A stretch of 28,001 nt of DNA, from positions 1 to 28,001 of the forward strand of contig NZ_JASIAL010000499.1 of assembly GCF_030042015.1 (NCBI RefSeq). Reading direction: 5' to 3'. The notes beneath the pieces are model-generated. The model had not been told where the DNA came from and searched no databases. It saw only the letters and a list, made by a program, of their open reading frames with translations. Positions 1 to 9,924 of the stretch are shown in pieces. Position 1 is the stretch's first letter. Each line of letters opens with the position of its first letter. The stretch comes from Trebonia sp030042015. Lineage in GTDB: Bacteria; Actinomycetota; Actinomycetes; Streptosporangiales; Streptosporangiaceae. The position numbers and the translations under genes were made by a program.

Positions 1-60
1 GAGCCCCCGGCCGCCGGGGACGCCGCACTCGATCGGCCAGCGGCCGCGCTCGCGGACTAG
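1..60 (+). CDS. Possible 3' end of an upstream gene
   Basis: Frame 1 is open from the window edge to a TAG at 58-60 and would encode a short Ala/Pro/Asp-rich tail ending in AAALAD. Such tails are common at the C-termini of actinobacterial proteins. Nothing identifies the product, and the opposite strand or a non-coding reading is equally possible in 60 bases. It is listed only because the window may begin inside a gene. Confidence 0.25.
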   Translation, partial: EPPAAGDAALDRPAAALAD

Positions 61-124
61 CGCCGCCGACGGCTGGCTCCTCAGCGGCCCCGCGGCCATC
101 GCCGCCCGCATGTGCGCGGGCTTG

Positions 125-198
125 TCCCGCCCGCTTCCGCGTCGGCATCTCCCGCCCGCATCCGCGTCGGCGTCTCCCGCCCGCTTCCGCGGGCTTCC
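125..198. repeat. 25-bp tandem repeat, about three copies
   Basis: Units start at 125, 150 and 175 and share the core TCCCGCCCGCTTCCGCG (the second has one change, CATCC for CTTCC). Units one and two also share the GTCGGC tail, while the third diverges after its first 17 bases. There are no spacers, so it is not a CRISPR. It lies in the non-coding leader upstream of the exporter operon. An open frame runs through it, but it has low-complexity Ser/Pro/Arg composition and no ribosome binding site, so I treat it as non-coding. Confidence 0.6.
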
Positions 199-259
199 CC
201 CGTGCGCGGCGCCTCGCCGGTGTCCCGTTATCTCACTATCCGGACACCTCGTCGCAAGA

Positions 260-323
260 TAGGACCCAAGCGGCAGATGGAAATGCGTATAAAACGGACA
301 ATAAACCTGCGGCTCGGGTCCTA
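260..323. other. Long imperfect inverted repeat with AT-rich loop
   Basis: A 17-bp arm at 260-276 (TAGGACCCAAGCGGCAG) pairs with 307-323 (CTGCGGCTCGGGTCCTA) at 15 of 17 positions, around a 30-nt AT-rich loop. Transcribed, this would make a stable stem-loop. It could be the terminator of a gene left of the window, part of a structured leader or small RNA, or a protein-binding site. The surrounding 200 bases are otherwise non-coding. The sequence does not decide between these roles. Confidence 0.4.
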
Positions 324-476
324 AGATGGGCCCGGACTGGGGACGGGTGCGACCAGGGAGCGCCGGCCAGCGCTCGGGACTAGTGATGGGCGGGACAGAC
401 GGGACGGCCCGTTCGGGAGAAGAAGGACGGGATCGGCTCCTGGCGGCCCGGAGTGTGCGGCGCGCCGGCGTGCGAC

Positions 477-506
477 TTGAATTGAATCGAGATATTACTC
501 GATAAT
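477..506 (+). promoter_or_regulatory. Promoter of the exporter operon (-35 TTGAAT, -10 GATAAT)
   Basis: TTGAAT at 477-482 and GATAAT at 501-506 are separated by 18 bp, close to the primary-sigma consensus and AT-rich against a GC-rich background. Transcription would begin near 513, giving a leader of about 35 nt before the ATG at 548. The spacer carries the palindrome described separately. This is one of the clearest promoters in the window. Confidence 0.6.
486..503. promoter_or_regulatory. Operator-like palindrome ATCGAG-N6-CTCGAT
   Basis: A perfect inverted repeat, ATCGAG then ATATTA then CTCGAT, fills the spacer and overlaps the -10 hexamer of the exporter promoter. A dimeric repressor bound here would block RNA polymerase. 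DrrAB-type exporters are often controlled by PadR or TetR regulators, but no regulator gene lies next to this operon inside the window. The identity of the binding protein is therefore unknown. Confidence 0.5.
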
Positions 507-547
507 GTGAGAAGCTCGTGATGTCATGCGCCGAGGGGAGCGGACCC

Positions 548-1582
548 ATGTTGATCATCGAGGCCGAGGGCCTCGCCCGTACGTTCAAGAGCCGCAAGCG
601 GACCGTGCACGCGGTGCGCGGGGTCGATCTGCGGGTCGAGGAGGGGGAGATCGTCGGCTTCCTCGGGCCGAACGGCGCGGGCAAGACCACCACGCTGCGC
701 ATGCTCACCACGCTGCTCGAACCCACCGCGGGCACCGCCACCGTGGCGGGCGCGGACCTGCGCCGCGACCCGGTCGGCGTGCGGCGGCGGATCGGCTACG
801 TGCCGCAGGCGATCGGGCAGACCATGGGCGGCACCGACCCGGAGTGCCTGGTCGGGGAGGAACTGCTCGACCAGGCGGCGCTGTACCACATCGAGCGGGC
901 GGAGGCGGTGCGGCGCGCCGAGCGGCTGACCGGCCAGCTCGACCTCGCCGGGCTCGACAGGCGGCTGGTGAAGACGCTGTCGGGCGGGCAGCGGCGGCGG
1001 CTGGAGATCGCCCTCGGGCTGGTGCACCAGCCGCCCCTGGTCTTCCTCGACGAGCCCACCACCGGGCTGGACCCGCAGAGCCGGTCGAACCTGTGGGACC
1101 ACATCCGGCGGCTGCGTTCTGACCTGGGCACGACGGTCTTCCTCACCACGCACTACCTGGAGGAGGCCGACGCGCTGTGCGACCGCGTGTTCATCATCGA
1201 CCACGGGGTGATCGTGGCCGAGGGGACGCCCGACGAGCTCAAGCGGCGGGTCTCGGGGGACGTGGTGACCCTGCAGGTCAACGGCGCGCGGGACATGGCG
1301 CGCGAGCTGCTCGCCGGGCAGCCGATCGTGCAGGACGTGACGGTCGCCGACGACGGCGCGCTGCGGCTGAACGTCTTCCACGGCGCGGAGGCGCTGCCGT
1401 CGCTGCTGCGCGTGCTCGACGACGCGGGCGTCACCATGCACTCGATCAACCTGTCGCGGCCGACGCTTGACGACGTGTTCTTGACGATGACCGGGCGGTC
1501 GCTGCGGGACGACTCCCCCAGCGCCGCGCGAGACAAGACCGCCGGCGCCGCGGACGGCGCCGCCACCGGGACAAGGAGCTAG
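548..1582 (+). CDS. ABC exporter ATP-binding protein, DrrA family
   Basis: A 344-residue nucleotide-binding subunit of an ABC-2 exporter, expected to power drug or lipid efflux with the permease encoded next. Visible motifs are Walker A GPNGAGKTT at residues 40-48, signature LSGGQRRRLE, Walker B LVFLDEPTTGLDP and the switch histidine in TTHYLEEAD. The C-terminal region of about 100 residues ending in RPTLDDVFLTMTG is typical of the DrrA (daunorubicin-resistance) subfamily. I chose the ATG at 548 over the in-frame ATGs at 518 and 521 because GAGGGGAG at 533-540 sits seven bases before it and homologues begin at this point. The stop lies 5 bp before the permease start, so the two genes form an operon under the promoter at 477-506. 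The family assignment is firm; the substrate is unknown. Confidence 0.93.
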   Translation: MLIIEAEGLARTFKSRKRTVHAVRGVDLRVEEGEIVGFLGPNGAGKTTTLRMLTTLLEPTAGTATVAGADLRRDPVGVRRRIGYVPQAIGQTMGGTDPECLVGEELLDQAALYHIERAEAVRRAERLTGQLDLAGLDRRLVKTLSGGQRRRLEIALGLVHQPPLVFLDEPTTGLDPQSRSNLWDHIRRLRSDLGTTVFLTTHYLEEADALCDRVFIIDHGVIVAEGTPDELKRRVSGDVVTLQVNGARDMARELLAGQPIVQDVTVADDGALRLNVFHGAEALPSLLRVLDDAGVTMHSINLSRPTLDDVFLTMTGRSLRDDSPSAARDKTAGAADGAATGTRS

Positions 1583-1587
1583 CCCAG

Positions 1588-2373
1588 ATGCCGTTCATCC
1601 GTGACACGCTGACCGTCTTCAGGCGGCAGCTGCGGCTCAGCCTGCGCACCCCCGCCTGGGTGGTCATCGCGCTCGTGCAGCCGATCCTGTACCTGGCGCT
1701 GTTCGGCCCGCTGCTGACCAAGCTGCCCCTGGGGGCGCTGGACGGGAGCTCGGGCCTGGCCCCCGCCGGCAGCGCGGCGGCGTACAAGTTCTTCGTCCCT
1801 GGGCTGCTGATCCAGCTTGGCTTGTTCGGCTCGACGTTCGTCGGGTTCGCCATCATCTCGGACTGGCGGGCCGGGGTGATCGAGCGGTTCCGGGTCACGC
1901 CGGTCAGCCGGCTGTCGATCATGGCGGGCCGGGTGCTGCGGGACGTGGTCGTGCTCGTCGTCCAAGCGGTGATCCTGGTGCTGGCCGGCGTGGCGTTCGG
2001 GCTGCGCGCGCCGGTCATGGCCGTGCTGCTCAGCCTGGGCTTCATCGTCCTCGTCGCGGTCGGCCTTGCGTCGGTGTCGTACGCGACCGCGCTGATCGTC
2101 AAGAGCGAGGACGCGTTCGCGCCGATGCTGAACTCGGTCGTCCTGCCGCTGACCCTGCTGTCAGGGATCATGCTGCCGATCGCGCTCGGGCCCGGCTGGC
2201 TGCAGGGCATCGCCCGGGTCAGCCCGTTCCGGTACATCATCGACGCCATGCGCGACGCCTTCGCCGGGCACTACGCCAACATGGTCATGCTCGAGGGCGT
2301 CCTGGTCGCCGCGGGCGTGGCGGTGGTGTGCATGTGGCTGGGGTCACGCGTGTTCGTCCGGGAGAACGCGTAA
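1588..2373 (+). CDS. ABC-2 type exporter permease, DrrB family
   Basis: A 261-residue inner-membrane protein with about six hydrophobic segments (roughly residues 20-42, 66-88, 110-130, 135-157, 170-192 and 236-256). The N-terminal cytoplasmic stretch with TVFRRQLRLSLR and the conserved P-F-R-Y-I region before the last segment (SPFRYIIDAMRDAFAG) are typical of ABC-2 permeases of the DrrB type. ACAAGGAG at 1571-1578 lies nine bases before the ATG. It follows the ATPase gene by 5 bp and would form the efflux channel with it. No regulator or biosynthetic gene is adjacent, so the exported molecule cannot be guessed. A second, only distantly similar pair of the same class is at the other end of the window. 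Confidence 0.92.
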   Translation: MPFIRDTLTVFRRQLRLSLRTPAWVVIALVQPILYLALFGPLLTKLPLGALDGSSGLAPAGSAAAYKFFVPGLLIQLGLFGSTFVGFAIISDWRAGVIERFRVTPVSRLSIMAGRVLRDVVVLVVQAVILVLAGVAFGLRAPVMAVLLSLGFIVLVAVGLASVSYATALIVKSEDAFAPMLNSVVLPLTLLSGIMLPIALGPGWLQGIARVSPFRYIIDAMRDAFAGHYANMVMLEGVLVAAGVAVVCMWLGSRVFVRENA

Positions 2374-2403
2374 CGCGTTCGCCGTCAAGGCTGGCCCGCG
2401 GGT

Positions 2404-2434
2404 CGGGCCGGCCTAGCGGGCTCGGGCCGGCCCG
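2404..2434. terminator. Bidirectional terminator-like hairpin
   Basis: CGGGCCGGCC at 2404-2413 and GGCCGGCCCG at 2425-2434 form a perfect 10-bp stem with an 11-nt loop, between two convergent genes. There is no U tract, as is common in actinobacteria. It probably ends both the exporter operon and the leftward peptide-transport operon. Confidence 0.5.
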
Positions 2435-2440
2435 GCGGGC

Positions 2441-3247
2441 TTAGGCCAGCACGGTGACCAGGAGGATCAGCGCGGGAATCACGACGGCCGCGACCGCCGC
2501 CACCGACCAGTTCACGGTCGCCGGGCCCGCCGTTGCCGGTGTTTCCCCCGGGCGCTCGGGGGCCGCGCGCTCCCTGGCGGCGCGGGCGTCCAGCCGCGCG
2601 GCCATCGCGATGGCGGGCGGCAGCGAGGCAAGGTACCTGGCCTCCGCTGGCAGCCGGGACGTCGGCTGCGCGTAGCCGGGTCCCGTGCCGGGGCCGGCGT
2701 CGGCGTTTGCCCACTGGGCGGCAAACGAGGCGGAGAACGGGCCGCGGCCCGCCCGCCGCGCGGGGCGGGCGGCCTTCCGGCGGGCCCCGGCCGACACGTA
2801 CAGCGCCCAGCAGTGGACTGTACTGCCTCGTTGGCGCAAACCAGCCCCGCCAGCCGCGGCCCCGCCAGCCGCGGCCCCGACCGCGGGTCCGACGGCGGCA
2901 TAGTGCACGCGCACCCACTCCCCCGCCTCCACCACCTGGATCACCCGCCACGGCACCTGATGGACGCGGAACGGGTTGACCACGGTCAGGCCTGTGCGGT
3001 CGCAGATGACTCGCGGCCGCAGCGCCAGCGTGAACATCAGCCCGGTGACCAGCAGCAAGATAGCCGACACGACGGCCCCGAACCGCGCGGACGGCACGCC
3101 TTGGATGCCGAAGTCGACGGCGTTGACGGCCGCGAACGCCACCCAGACCCACCACAGGATGACCGGCGGGACGAGCCGGAGCACCTCGCGGCCTTCGCCG
3201 GTCGCGCCGGTCGTGCCGGACGCGGGGGCCGTCGTGCGGGATGACAT
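2441..3247 (-). CDS. PH-domain membrane protein (bPH_6-like)
   Basis: A 268-residue protein with two N-terminal hydrophobic segments (about residues 25-48 and 57-77). These are followed by a bacterial PH-like domain recognisable from RPRVICDRTGLTVVNPFR and VPWRVIQVVEAGEWVRV. A long Ala/Gly/Arg-rich linker and a C-terminal hydrophobic segment (about 245-268) complete it. This resembles the actinobacterial PH-domain family represented by mycobacterial low-molecular-weight antigen 6 (CFP-6), whose biochemical role is not established. The ATG at 3247 begins only 4 bp after the stop of the upstream permease gene, so it is probably the last gene of the peptide-importer operon. The link to peptide uptake is only positional. 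The linker composition (GAAAGGAAAGG) suggests a disordered region. Confidence 0.8.
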   Translation of the reverse strand: MSSRTTAPASGTTGATGEGREVLRLVPPVILWWVWVAFAAVNAVDFGIQGVPSARFGAVVSAILLLVTGLMFTLALRPRVICDRTGLTVVNPFRVHQVPWRVIQVVEAGEWVRVHYAAVGPAVGAAAGGAAAGGAGLRQRGSTVHCWALYVSAGARRKAARPARRAGRGPFSASFAAQWANADAGPGTGPGYAQPTSRLPAEARYLASLPPAIAMAARLDARAARERAAPERPGETPATAGPATVNWSVAAVAAVVIPALILLVTVLA

Positions 3248-3251
3248 GCCG

Positions 3252-4217
3252 TCAGGTTATGCGCACGCGCGGGTCCAGCGCCGCGTACAGCATGTCAACG
3301 ACGAGGTTGGCGAGCACCACGAACACGGCGGCGATGATGACGAAACCGATGATCACCGGGAGGTTGTCCTGCTCGACCGCCTCGACCGATGCCTGGCCGA
3401 CCCCGCCAAGGCCGAACACGATCTCCACGACGACCACGCCGCCCAGCAGCTGCCCGACGTCCACACCGAGCTGCGACACCACCGGGGTGAGGGCGGCACG
3501 CACCGCGTGCCTGAAGAGCACCCGGCGCTCGGACAGCCCCTTGGCCCGCGCGGTCCTGATGTAGTCCTCGCCGAGCGTGTCGAGCAGCTGGCCGCGGGAC
3601 AGCCGCGTGTACACGGCGGCCTGCACGGCCGCCAGCGTGATCCAGGGCAGCAGCATGTGGCCGAAGAAGCTGCTCAGCCCGGACGTCGGACCTGAGTAGC
3701 CGGTGTCGATCCACGTGATGCCGTGCTCGTTCAGGGGCAGGAACACCACGAGGATCAGCAGCTCGCCGATGACGAACACCGGCATCGACAGGCCGACCAG
3801 CACCGCGACCGAGGAGACGCGGTCGAACAGGCTGCGCGCCTTGGTCGCGCTGATGATGCCGACCGACAGCCCGGCCACCAGCCACAGGATCGTGCCGCCG
3901 ATCACCAGCGAAATCGTGGGCGGCAGGTCCTGCTTGAGTATGGTGTTCACCGACTCCTGGGTGTAGTAGGAGTACCCGAGGTCCCCGTGCAGCAGCCCGT
4001 CGATGAAGTGCCAGTACTGGGTCATGATCGGCTGGTTGAGGCCGAGGTTCGAGATGACCTCGGTGATGACCTGCGGTGTCGCGGCACGCCCCGCGAGCTC
4101 CCGCGCGACCGTGATGACAGGCCTGGCGAAGAAGAGAAAGAACGCGGCGGTCGCGACCAGCCACACCACGACGATGCCGGTGAGGATGCGCCTGACCAGG
4201 TAGCCGACGATAGCCAT
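3252..4217 (-). CDS. Peptide ABC transporter permease, DppB/OppB type
   Basis: A 321-residue inner-membrane permease of a family-5 (dipeptide/oligopeptide/nickel) ABC importer. It starts with the typical GYLVRRILTGIVVVWLVATAAFFLFF segment and has about six membrane spans. The ATPase-contacting EAA loop is EDYIRTARAKGLSERRVLFRHAVR in the C-terminal half. The DppB-type periplasmic loop between the first two spans contains LGLNQPIMTQYWHFIDGLLHGDLGYSY. It lies 21 bp downstream of the partner permease and pairs with it as the channel heterodimer. The Shine-Dalgarno sequence before the ATG is weak, so translation may depend on the upstream gene. Peptide is the most likely substrate class, but related importers carry nickel, glutathione or sugars. 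Confidence 0.92.
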   Translation of the reverse strand: MAIVGYLVRRILTGIVVVWLVATAAFFLFFARPVITVARELAGRAATPQVITEVISNLGLNQPIMTQYWHFIDGLLHGDLGYSYYTQESVNTILKQDLPPTISLVIGGTILWLVAGLSVGIISATKARSLFDRVSSVAVLVGLSMPVFVIGELLILVVFLPLNEHGITWIDTGYSGPTSGLSSFFGHMLLPWITLAAVQAAVYTRLSRGQLLDTLGEDYIRTARAKGLSERRVLFRHAVRAALTPVVSQLGVDVGQLLGGVVVVEIVFGLGGVGQASVEAVEQDNLPVIIGFVIIAAVFVVLANLVVDMLYAALDPRVRIT

Positions 4218-4238
4218 GTTTCTGTCTGTCCGTTCGAT

Positions 4239-5290
4239 CTACGGTGTCTGCCCGATCCGCACCGGGTCAGGGTAGTCCGGGCCGGGTCCGGTGCCGGCGA
4301 TCCCGCCGGAGCCTGCGCCCTTCCGTTTCCTGTTCTTGCGGCGCAGCCGCCTGGCGGCGAGCAGGCGCTCGGTGCGCGGGTCCATGGCGTCCCTGATGCC
4401 GTCGCCGAGCAGGTTGAACGCGAGCGTGGTGATCAGCAGCGCGACGGCGGGGAACACCACGTACCACCACGCCACCGTGTAGAAGTTCGACGCGTCGGCG
4501 AGCATGTTCCCCCAGCTCGCGGTCGGCGGCTGCACGCCAAGGCCGAGGAAGGACAGCGTGGCCTCGAACACGACGGCCTGCGGAATGTACAGCGTGGCCA
4601 CGACCAGCACCGGGGCGAGGAGGTTGGGCAGGATGTCGAAGAACATGATCCGGAACGGCCCGGCGCCGAGCGACCGCGCCGCCTCGATGTATTCCTTCTC
4701 CTTGATCGACAGCGTCTGCCCGCGGACGATGCGCGCGATGCCTGCCCAGGAGAAGAACGTGATGATGATCATGATGATCGTCAGGCTCGGCCCGAACACC
4801 ACGGCCAGCGCTATCGCGAGCACCACGTACGGGAACGCGAGGACCGCGTCGGTGAACCTCGCGAGCACGGTGTCGATGATCCCGCCGAAATACCCGGCCA
4901 TCAGGCCGATCGCAACCCCGAGCACCGACGCGATGAACGTGGTCACCACGCCGACGAACAGCGAGATGCGCGCCCCGTAGAGGATCCGGACCAGCAGGTC
5001 ACGGCCGGTGCTGTCGGTGCCGAGGATGAAGCCGTTGGTGAACGGCCCGACCGGGTTGCCCGCCGCGTTCTCGCCGGTGATCGGGTAGGCCATGTTCGGC
5101 GGGTGGCCGGTGAGCGCGGCGACCGCCGGCGCCAGGATGGCGAGCAGGATCATGACCACGATGACGGCCAGCGCGATCATGGACACCCTGTCGGTGCGCA
5201 GCCGGCGCCACGTCAGCTGCCACTGGCTGCGTCCCTCGATCCGAGAGATGGAGGGCTCTACCTCAAGGTCAATCTCATGGAACGTGGTGC

Positions 5291-5294
<4 letters not shown>
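4239..5294 (-). CDS. Peptide ABC transporter permease, DppC/OppC type
   Basis: A 351-residue permease. The N-terminal cytoplasmic segment contains the DppC signature region (QWQLTWRRLRTDRVSMIALAVI). It is followed by about six membrane spans, the LGTDSTGRDLLVRILYGARISL motif typical of DppC, and the EAA loop KEYIEAARSLGAGPFRIMFFDILPN. The C-terminus has an unusual basic tail (RRLRRKNRKRK) and a Gly/Pro-rich end of about 40 residues beyond the usual DppC boundary. The start is a GTG whose GTGA overlaps the TGA of the preceding ATPase gene by 4 bp, which implies translational coupling. With the DppB-type subunit it forms the importer channel. Confidence 0.92.
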
Positions 5295-7515
<2,221 letters not shown>

Positions 7516-7535
7516 TTGCGTTTTTCCTCCGGGCA

Positions 7536-7577
7536 AGCCTTGCCGGGGTGCGGGTCATCGCACCCCCCGACAAGGCT
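7536..7577 (-). other. Hairpin just upstream of the DppD-type gene
   Basis: AGCCTTG (7536-7542) pairs with CAAGGCT (7571-7577), and the inner GGGGTGC pairs with GCACCCC, leaving small bulges. On the transcribed minus strand this stem-loop ends about six bases before the GGAGG of the ATPase gene. It could therefore affect translation initiation or protect a processed mRNA end. Confidence 0.45.
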
Positions 7578-7610
7578 AGCGTCGCATATGGGTGCCCTGG
7601 CCGCTACGCC

Positions 7611-7650
7611 CGTGGTCCGGCCGGGGCACGGATGCCCCGGCCGGACCACG
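7611..7650 (-). terminator. 18-bp perfect hairpin after the binding-protein gene
   Basis: The arms at 7611-7628 and 7633-7650 are perfectly complementary over 18 bp with a 4-nt loop (CGGA as written on the plus strand). The hairpin lies 44 bases past the binding-protein stop and has no U tract. In binding-protein-dependent operons such a structure usually acts as a partial terminator or a 3'-end stabiliser that raises binding protein over membrane components. That role is inferred here. Confidence 0.6.
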
Positions 7651-7693
7651 CGGCACTACGGCCTAACCAACCGGTCCGGACACCACGTCCCGG

Positions 7694-9586
7694 TCAGCTG
7701 CTGGCCAGCCAGATGTTGGTGATATCCGGGTCGCCGATGTTCGGGTTGAACAGCGCCGTCTGGTAGGTGGTCCCGTTCGGCAGGACGCCGCGCACCCGCT
7801 TGCTGGCGATCAGCGGGAACGTCTGAGACATGATGGGCACGATCACCGCGTCCTTCATGATCTGCACGTCCGCCGCGTGCCAGTCAGCACCGGCCGCCGT
7901 TAGGTTCGGCGCCGTTTCTGCCTGGCTGATCAGCGAGTTGACCGTGGCGTTGTCGTAGCAGCCGTAGTTGACCGTGTTGATCACGCAGTTCGGACCCGCG
8001 AACAGCGCCTGGATGACGGTGCGGCCGTTGTTGCCGTACCAGTCGGGGATCCAGCCTGGCTGCCCCATGTCCCACTGGCCCGCCTTGTTGTTCTCCGGCG
8101 AGTTGCCCAGGTCGACGAAGAACGTGGACCCCGGCTCGGGCTTGCCGGTCAGCGTGATCCCGCACAGGGCGAGCGACGCCTGGATCGCCTCGAACGCCCG
8201 GGTGTCCGTGGAGTCGTTGGGGTACATGTAGGTGAGCGTCAGGCCGTTCGGGTAGCCGGCCTTGGAGAGGTCGCTCTTGCACATGGCCACGTTGCCCGCG
8301 CCGTTGTCGTCCGGGTAGAGGTTGTAGTTCACGTAACCGGTGTTGCCCGGCGGGATGACGGTGTTGATGATCGTACCGACGTCCGGGCCGCCGTACGCCT
8401 TCACCACGGCGACCTTGTCAAGGCCGTACTCGACCGCCTGGCGCACGAGCACCTTGCCCATCGCGCCGCTGGAGTCCGGGCTGCGGAGGTTGAACACGAT
8501 GTACGGGAACGTGTCCGACCACGGCCAGTCCACGAAGTTCGGAATATGGGATGCCACCAGCCCAGGGATCGAGGCCGGGTTGAGGGTCGTGTCGCCGCTG
8601 GTGATGTCCATGGTGCCCGCCTCGATGTCGGCGAGCTGGGTCTGCGCGGAGGAGCCGTTGATCGTTTCCACGATCTCGTTGACGTACTGGTGCCGCAGCG
8701 GGTCGGTCGACTGGTTCCACGCCGCGTTCTTCGTCAGCACGATCTGCTTGCCCGGGGTGTACGAGGTGATCGCGTACGGGCCGTCGGACAGCAGGTGGTC
8801 GTCAAGCTGCAGGCTGTTCGGCACGTAGCTGTCGTACTCGACAGGGCGGGCCGAGGCGAACGGCATCGCCAGCATGTACAGGAAGTCGCTGGCCGGCTGG
8901 ATCAGCGTGAACTGGATCGTCATCGAGTTCGGCGTCGTGATGCCGGTGATGCTGTGCGTGTTCTGGAAGTTGGCGATGTCCGCGGCCGTCGGCGGGTGCA
9001 GCTTCGCGTTCGCGAAGTAGGCGGTCTCCTCGTTGTCGTACTGCTGCATCCCGGCGATCGTGGACGTGTAGTACACGGGGTTGCCGACCGGGCTGACCGG
9101 GTTGAAGAACGCCTTGAACTCGCGCAGGAAGTCATAGGACGTGACCTGGCGCACCGGCGTCGAGTTCCAGTCCACGCCCGTCTTGATGTGGAACGTGTAC
9201 ACCTTGCCGCCGTCGGTGATGCCGCCGTTGGCGACCGTCGGCACCACGGTCGCGACGTCGGCGACCGGCGTGCTGTCCGTCGTCCATCCGCTGCTGGTCG
9301 TGCTCGTGTAGGGCACCGTCTCGTAGCTGACGAGCTGCCTGGTGTACGCGCGCTCCAGCTCGTAGTCCACGGTGTAGTACGCGGGCACGGTATCCAGGTG
9401 GTCGGGGCCGGTGGCTGCGATGATGTTCAGCGTCCCGCCGTACTGGGGGGTCTGCGCGCTTGTCGCCGTGGGGGCCGCCGTTGTCGGCGAGGTGCTCGGC
9501 GAGCTCGAACTCGAGCACGCGGCCAGCCCGGTCGCGACGGCCGCCACTACGGCGAGTGCTGCAAAACGCCTGGGCACTCTGGTCAT
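7694..9586 (-). CDS. Peptide ABC transporter substrate-binding lipoprotein (family 5)
   Basis: A 630-residue extracytoplasmic solute-binding protein of family 5 (DppA/OppA-like). The signal peptide MTRVPRRFAALAVVAAVATG is followed by the lipobox LAAC with the lipidated Cys at residue 24. Then comes a Ser/Thr/Ala/Pro-rich linker and the mature domain beginning PQYGGTLNII. The family features are clear, including the long domain and the KYEF-like positions around YTFHIKTGVDW and the SYDF element. I chose the ATG at 9586 because GAGGA precedes it by a normal distance, whereas the ATG at 9592 is only about three bases from the same sequence. It is the first gene of the leftward importer operon. 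Family 5 proteins bind di- and oligopeptides, but also nickel or other ligands, so the ligand is not fixed. Confidence 0.93.
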   Translation of the reverse strand: MTRVPRRFAALAVVAAVATGLAACSSSSSPSTSPTTAAPTATSAQTPQYGGTLNIIAATGPDHLDTVPAYYTVDYELERAYTRQLVSYETVPYTSTTSSGWTTDSTPVADVATVVPTVANGGITDGGKVYTFHIKTGVDWNSTPVRQVTSYDFLREFKAFFNPVSPVGNPVYYTSTIAGMQQYDNEETAYFANAKLHPPTAADIANFQNTHSITGITTPNSMTIQFTLIQPASDFLYMLAMPFASARPVEYDSYVPNSLQLDDHLLSDGPYAITSYTPGKQIVLTKNAAWNQSTDPLRHQYVNEIVETINGSSAQTQLADIEAGTMDITSGDTTLNPASIPGLVASHIPNFVDWPWSDTFPYIVFNLRSPDSSGAMGKVLVRQAVEYGLDKVAVVKAYGGPDVGTIINTVIPPGNTGYVNYNLYPDDNGAGNVAMCKSDLSKAGYPNGLTLTYMYPNDSTDTRAFEAIQASLALCGITLTGKPEPGSTFFVDLGNSPENNKAGQWDMGQPGWIPDWYGNNGRTVIQALFAGPNCVINTVNYGCYDNATVNSLISQAETAPNLTAAGADWHAADVQIMKDAVIVPIMSQTFPLIASKRVRGVLPNGTTYQTALFNPNIGDPDITNIWLASS

Positions 9587-9732
9587 TGGCATGTTCCTCT
9601 TCGGTCTTCTCAGGTCATGCCGGAGCAGGGCAAGCCGTCCGGCGGCCCGTCCGGGTGATCACTGCCTACCCGAGAGATTGTCCGCTACCTGCGAGGAAAT
9701 CCAGACCAAAACCTTCGACGTGGCCCAACTGT

Positions 9733-9778
9733 GATATAAATCGTCCTTGATCGTCATGCTGAGTAACATGGCTGTTAC
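9733..9778 (-). promoter_or_regulatory. Candidate promoter and palindromic site for the peptide importer
   Basis: This AT-richer stretch lies about 150-190 bp upstream of the binding-protein start. On the minus strand it offers a -10-like TATATC (plus-strand 9733-9738) but no good -35. A perfect palindrome GTAACA-TGGC-TGTTAC at 9763-9778 is centred about 35 bp upstream of that -10, which is the expected position for an activator near -45. The protein is unknown. The promoter call is weaker than the palindrome, which is exact. Confidence 0.4.
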
Positions 9779-9820
9779 ATAGGGGAGTCTTGTTGCCCGT
9801 GCGGCCGAAAACTGCTAATT

Positions 9821-9895
9821 TTACGGCAGTGCAGGCCGTTAAGGCAAACGCTTCCAGGTAACGCGCGGAATGCGCGTGACATCTCTCAGTCACAC
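9821..9895. terminator. Cluster of small hairpins after the membrane-protein gene
   Basis: Three inverted repeats follow each other. TTACGGC (9821-9827) pairs imperfectly with GCCGTTAA (ending 9842). ACGCGC-GGAAT-GCGCGT (9861-9877) is perfect. GTGAC-N8-GTCAC (9876-9893) overlaps the last and is also perfect. They lie just downstream of the leftward gene ending at 9925 and probably end its transcript. No coding gene is supported between 9587 and 9924; a 75-codon frame on the minus strand has no ribosome binding site and no recognisable features. Confidence 0.4.
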
Positions 9896-9924
9896 GCGAG
9901 GCAACGGCGTCGCCCGGCTGGGGA

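Noticed and set aside
125..198. CRISPR array
   Set aside because: Units are contiguous 25-bp direct copies without spacers, and no cas genes are present.
112..324. 70-codon plus-strand frame in the leader region
   Set aside because: It runs through the 25-bp tandem repeat, has low-complexity composition and no ribosome binding site, and its end overlaps the inverted repeat at 260-323.
9666..9893. 75-codon minus-strand frame upstream of the peptide-binding protein gene
   Set aside because: No ribosome binding site and no features; it overlaps the palindrome and hairpins of the regulatory region.
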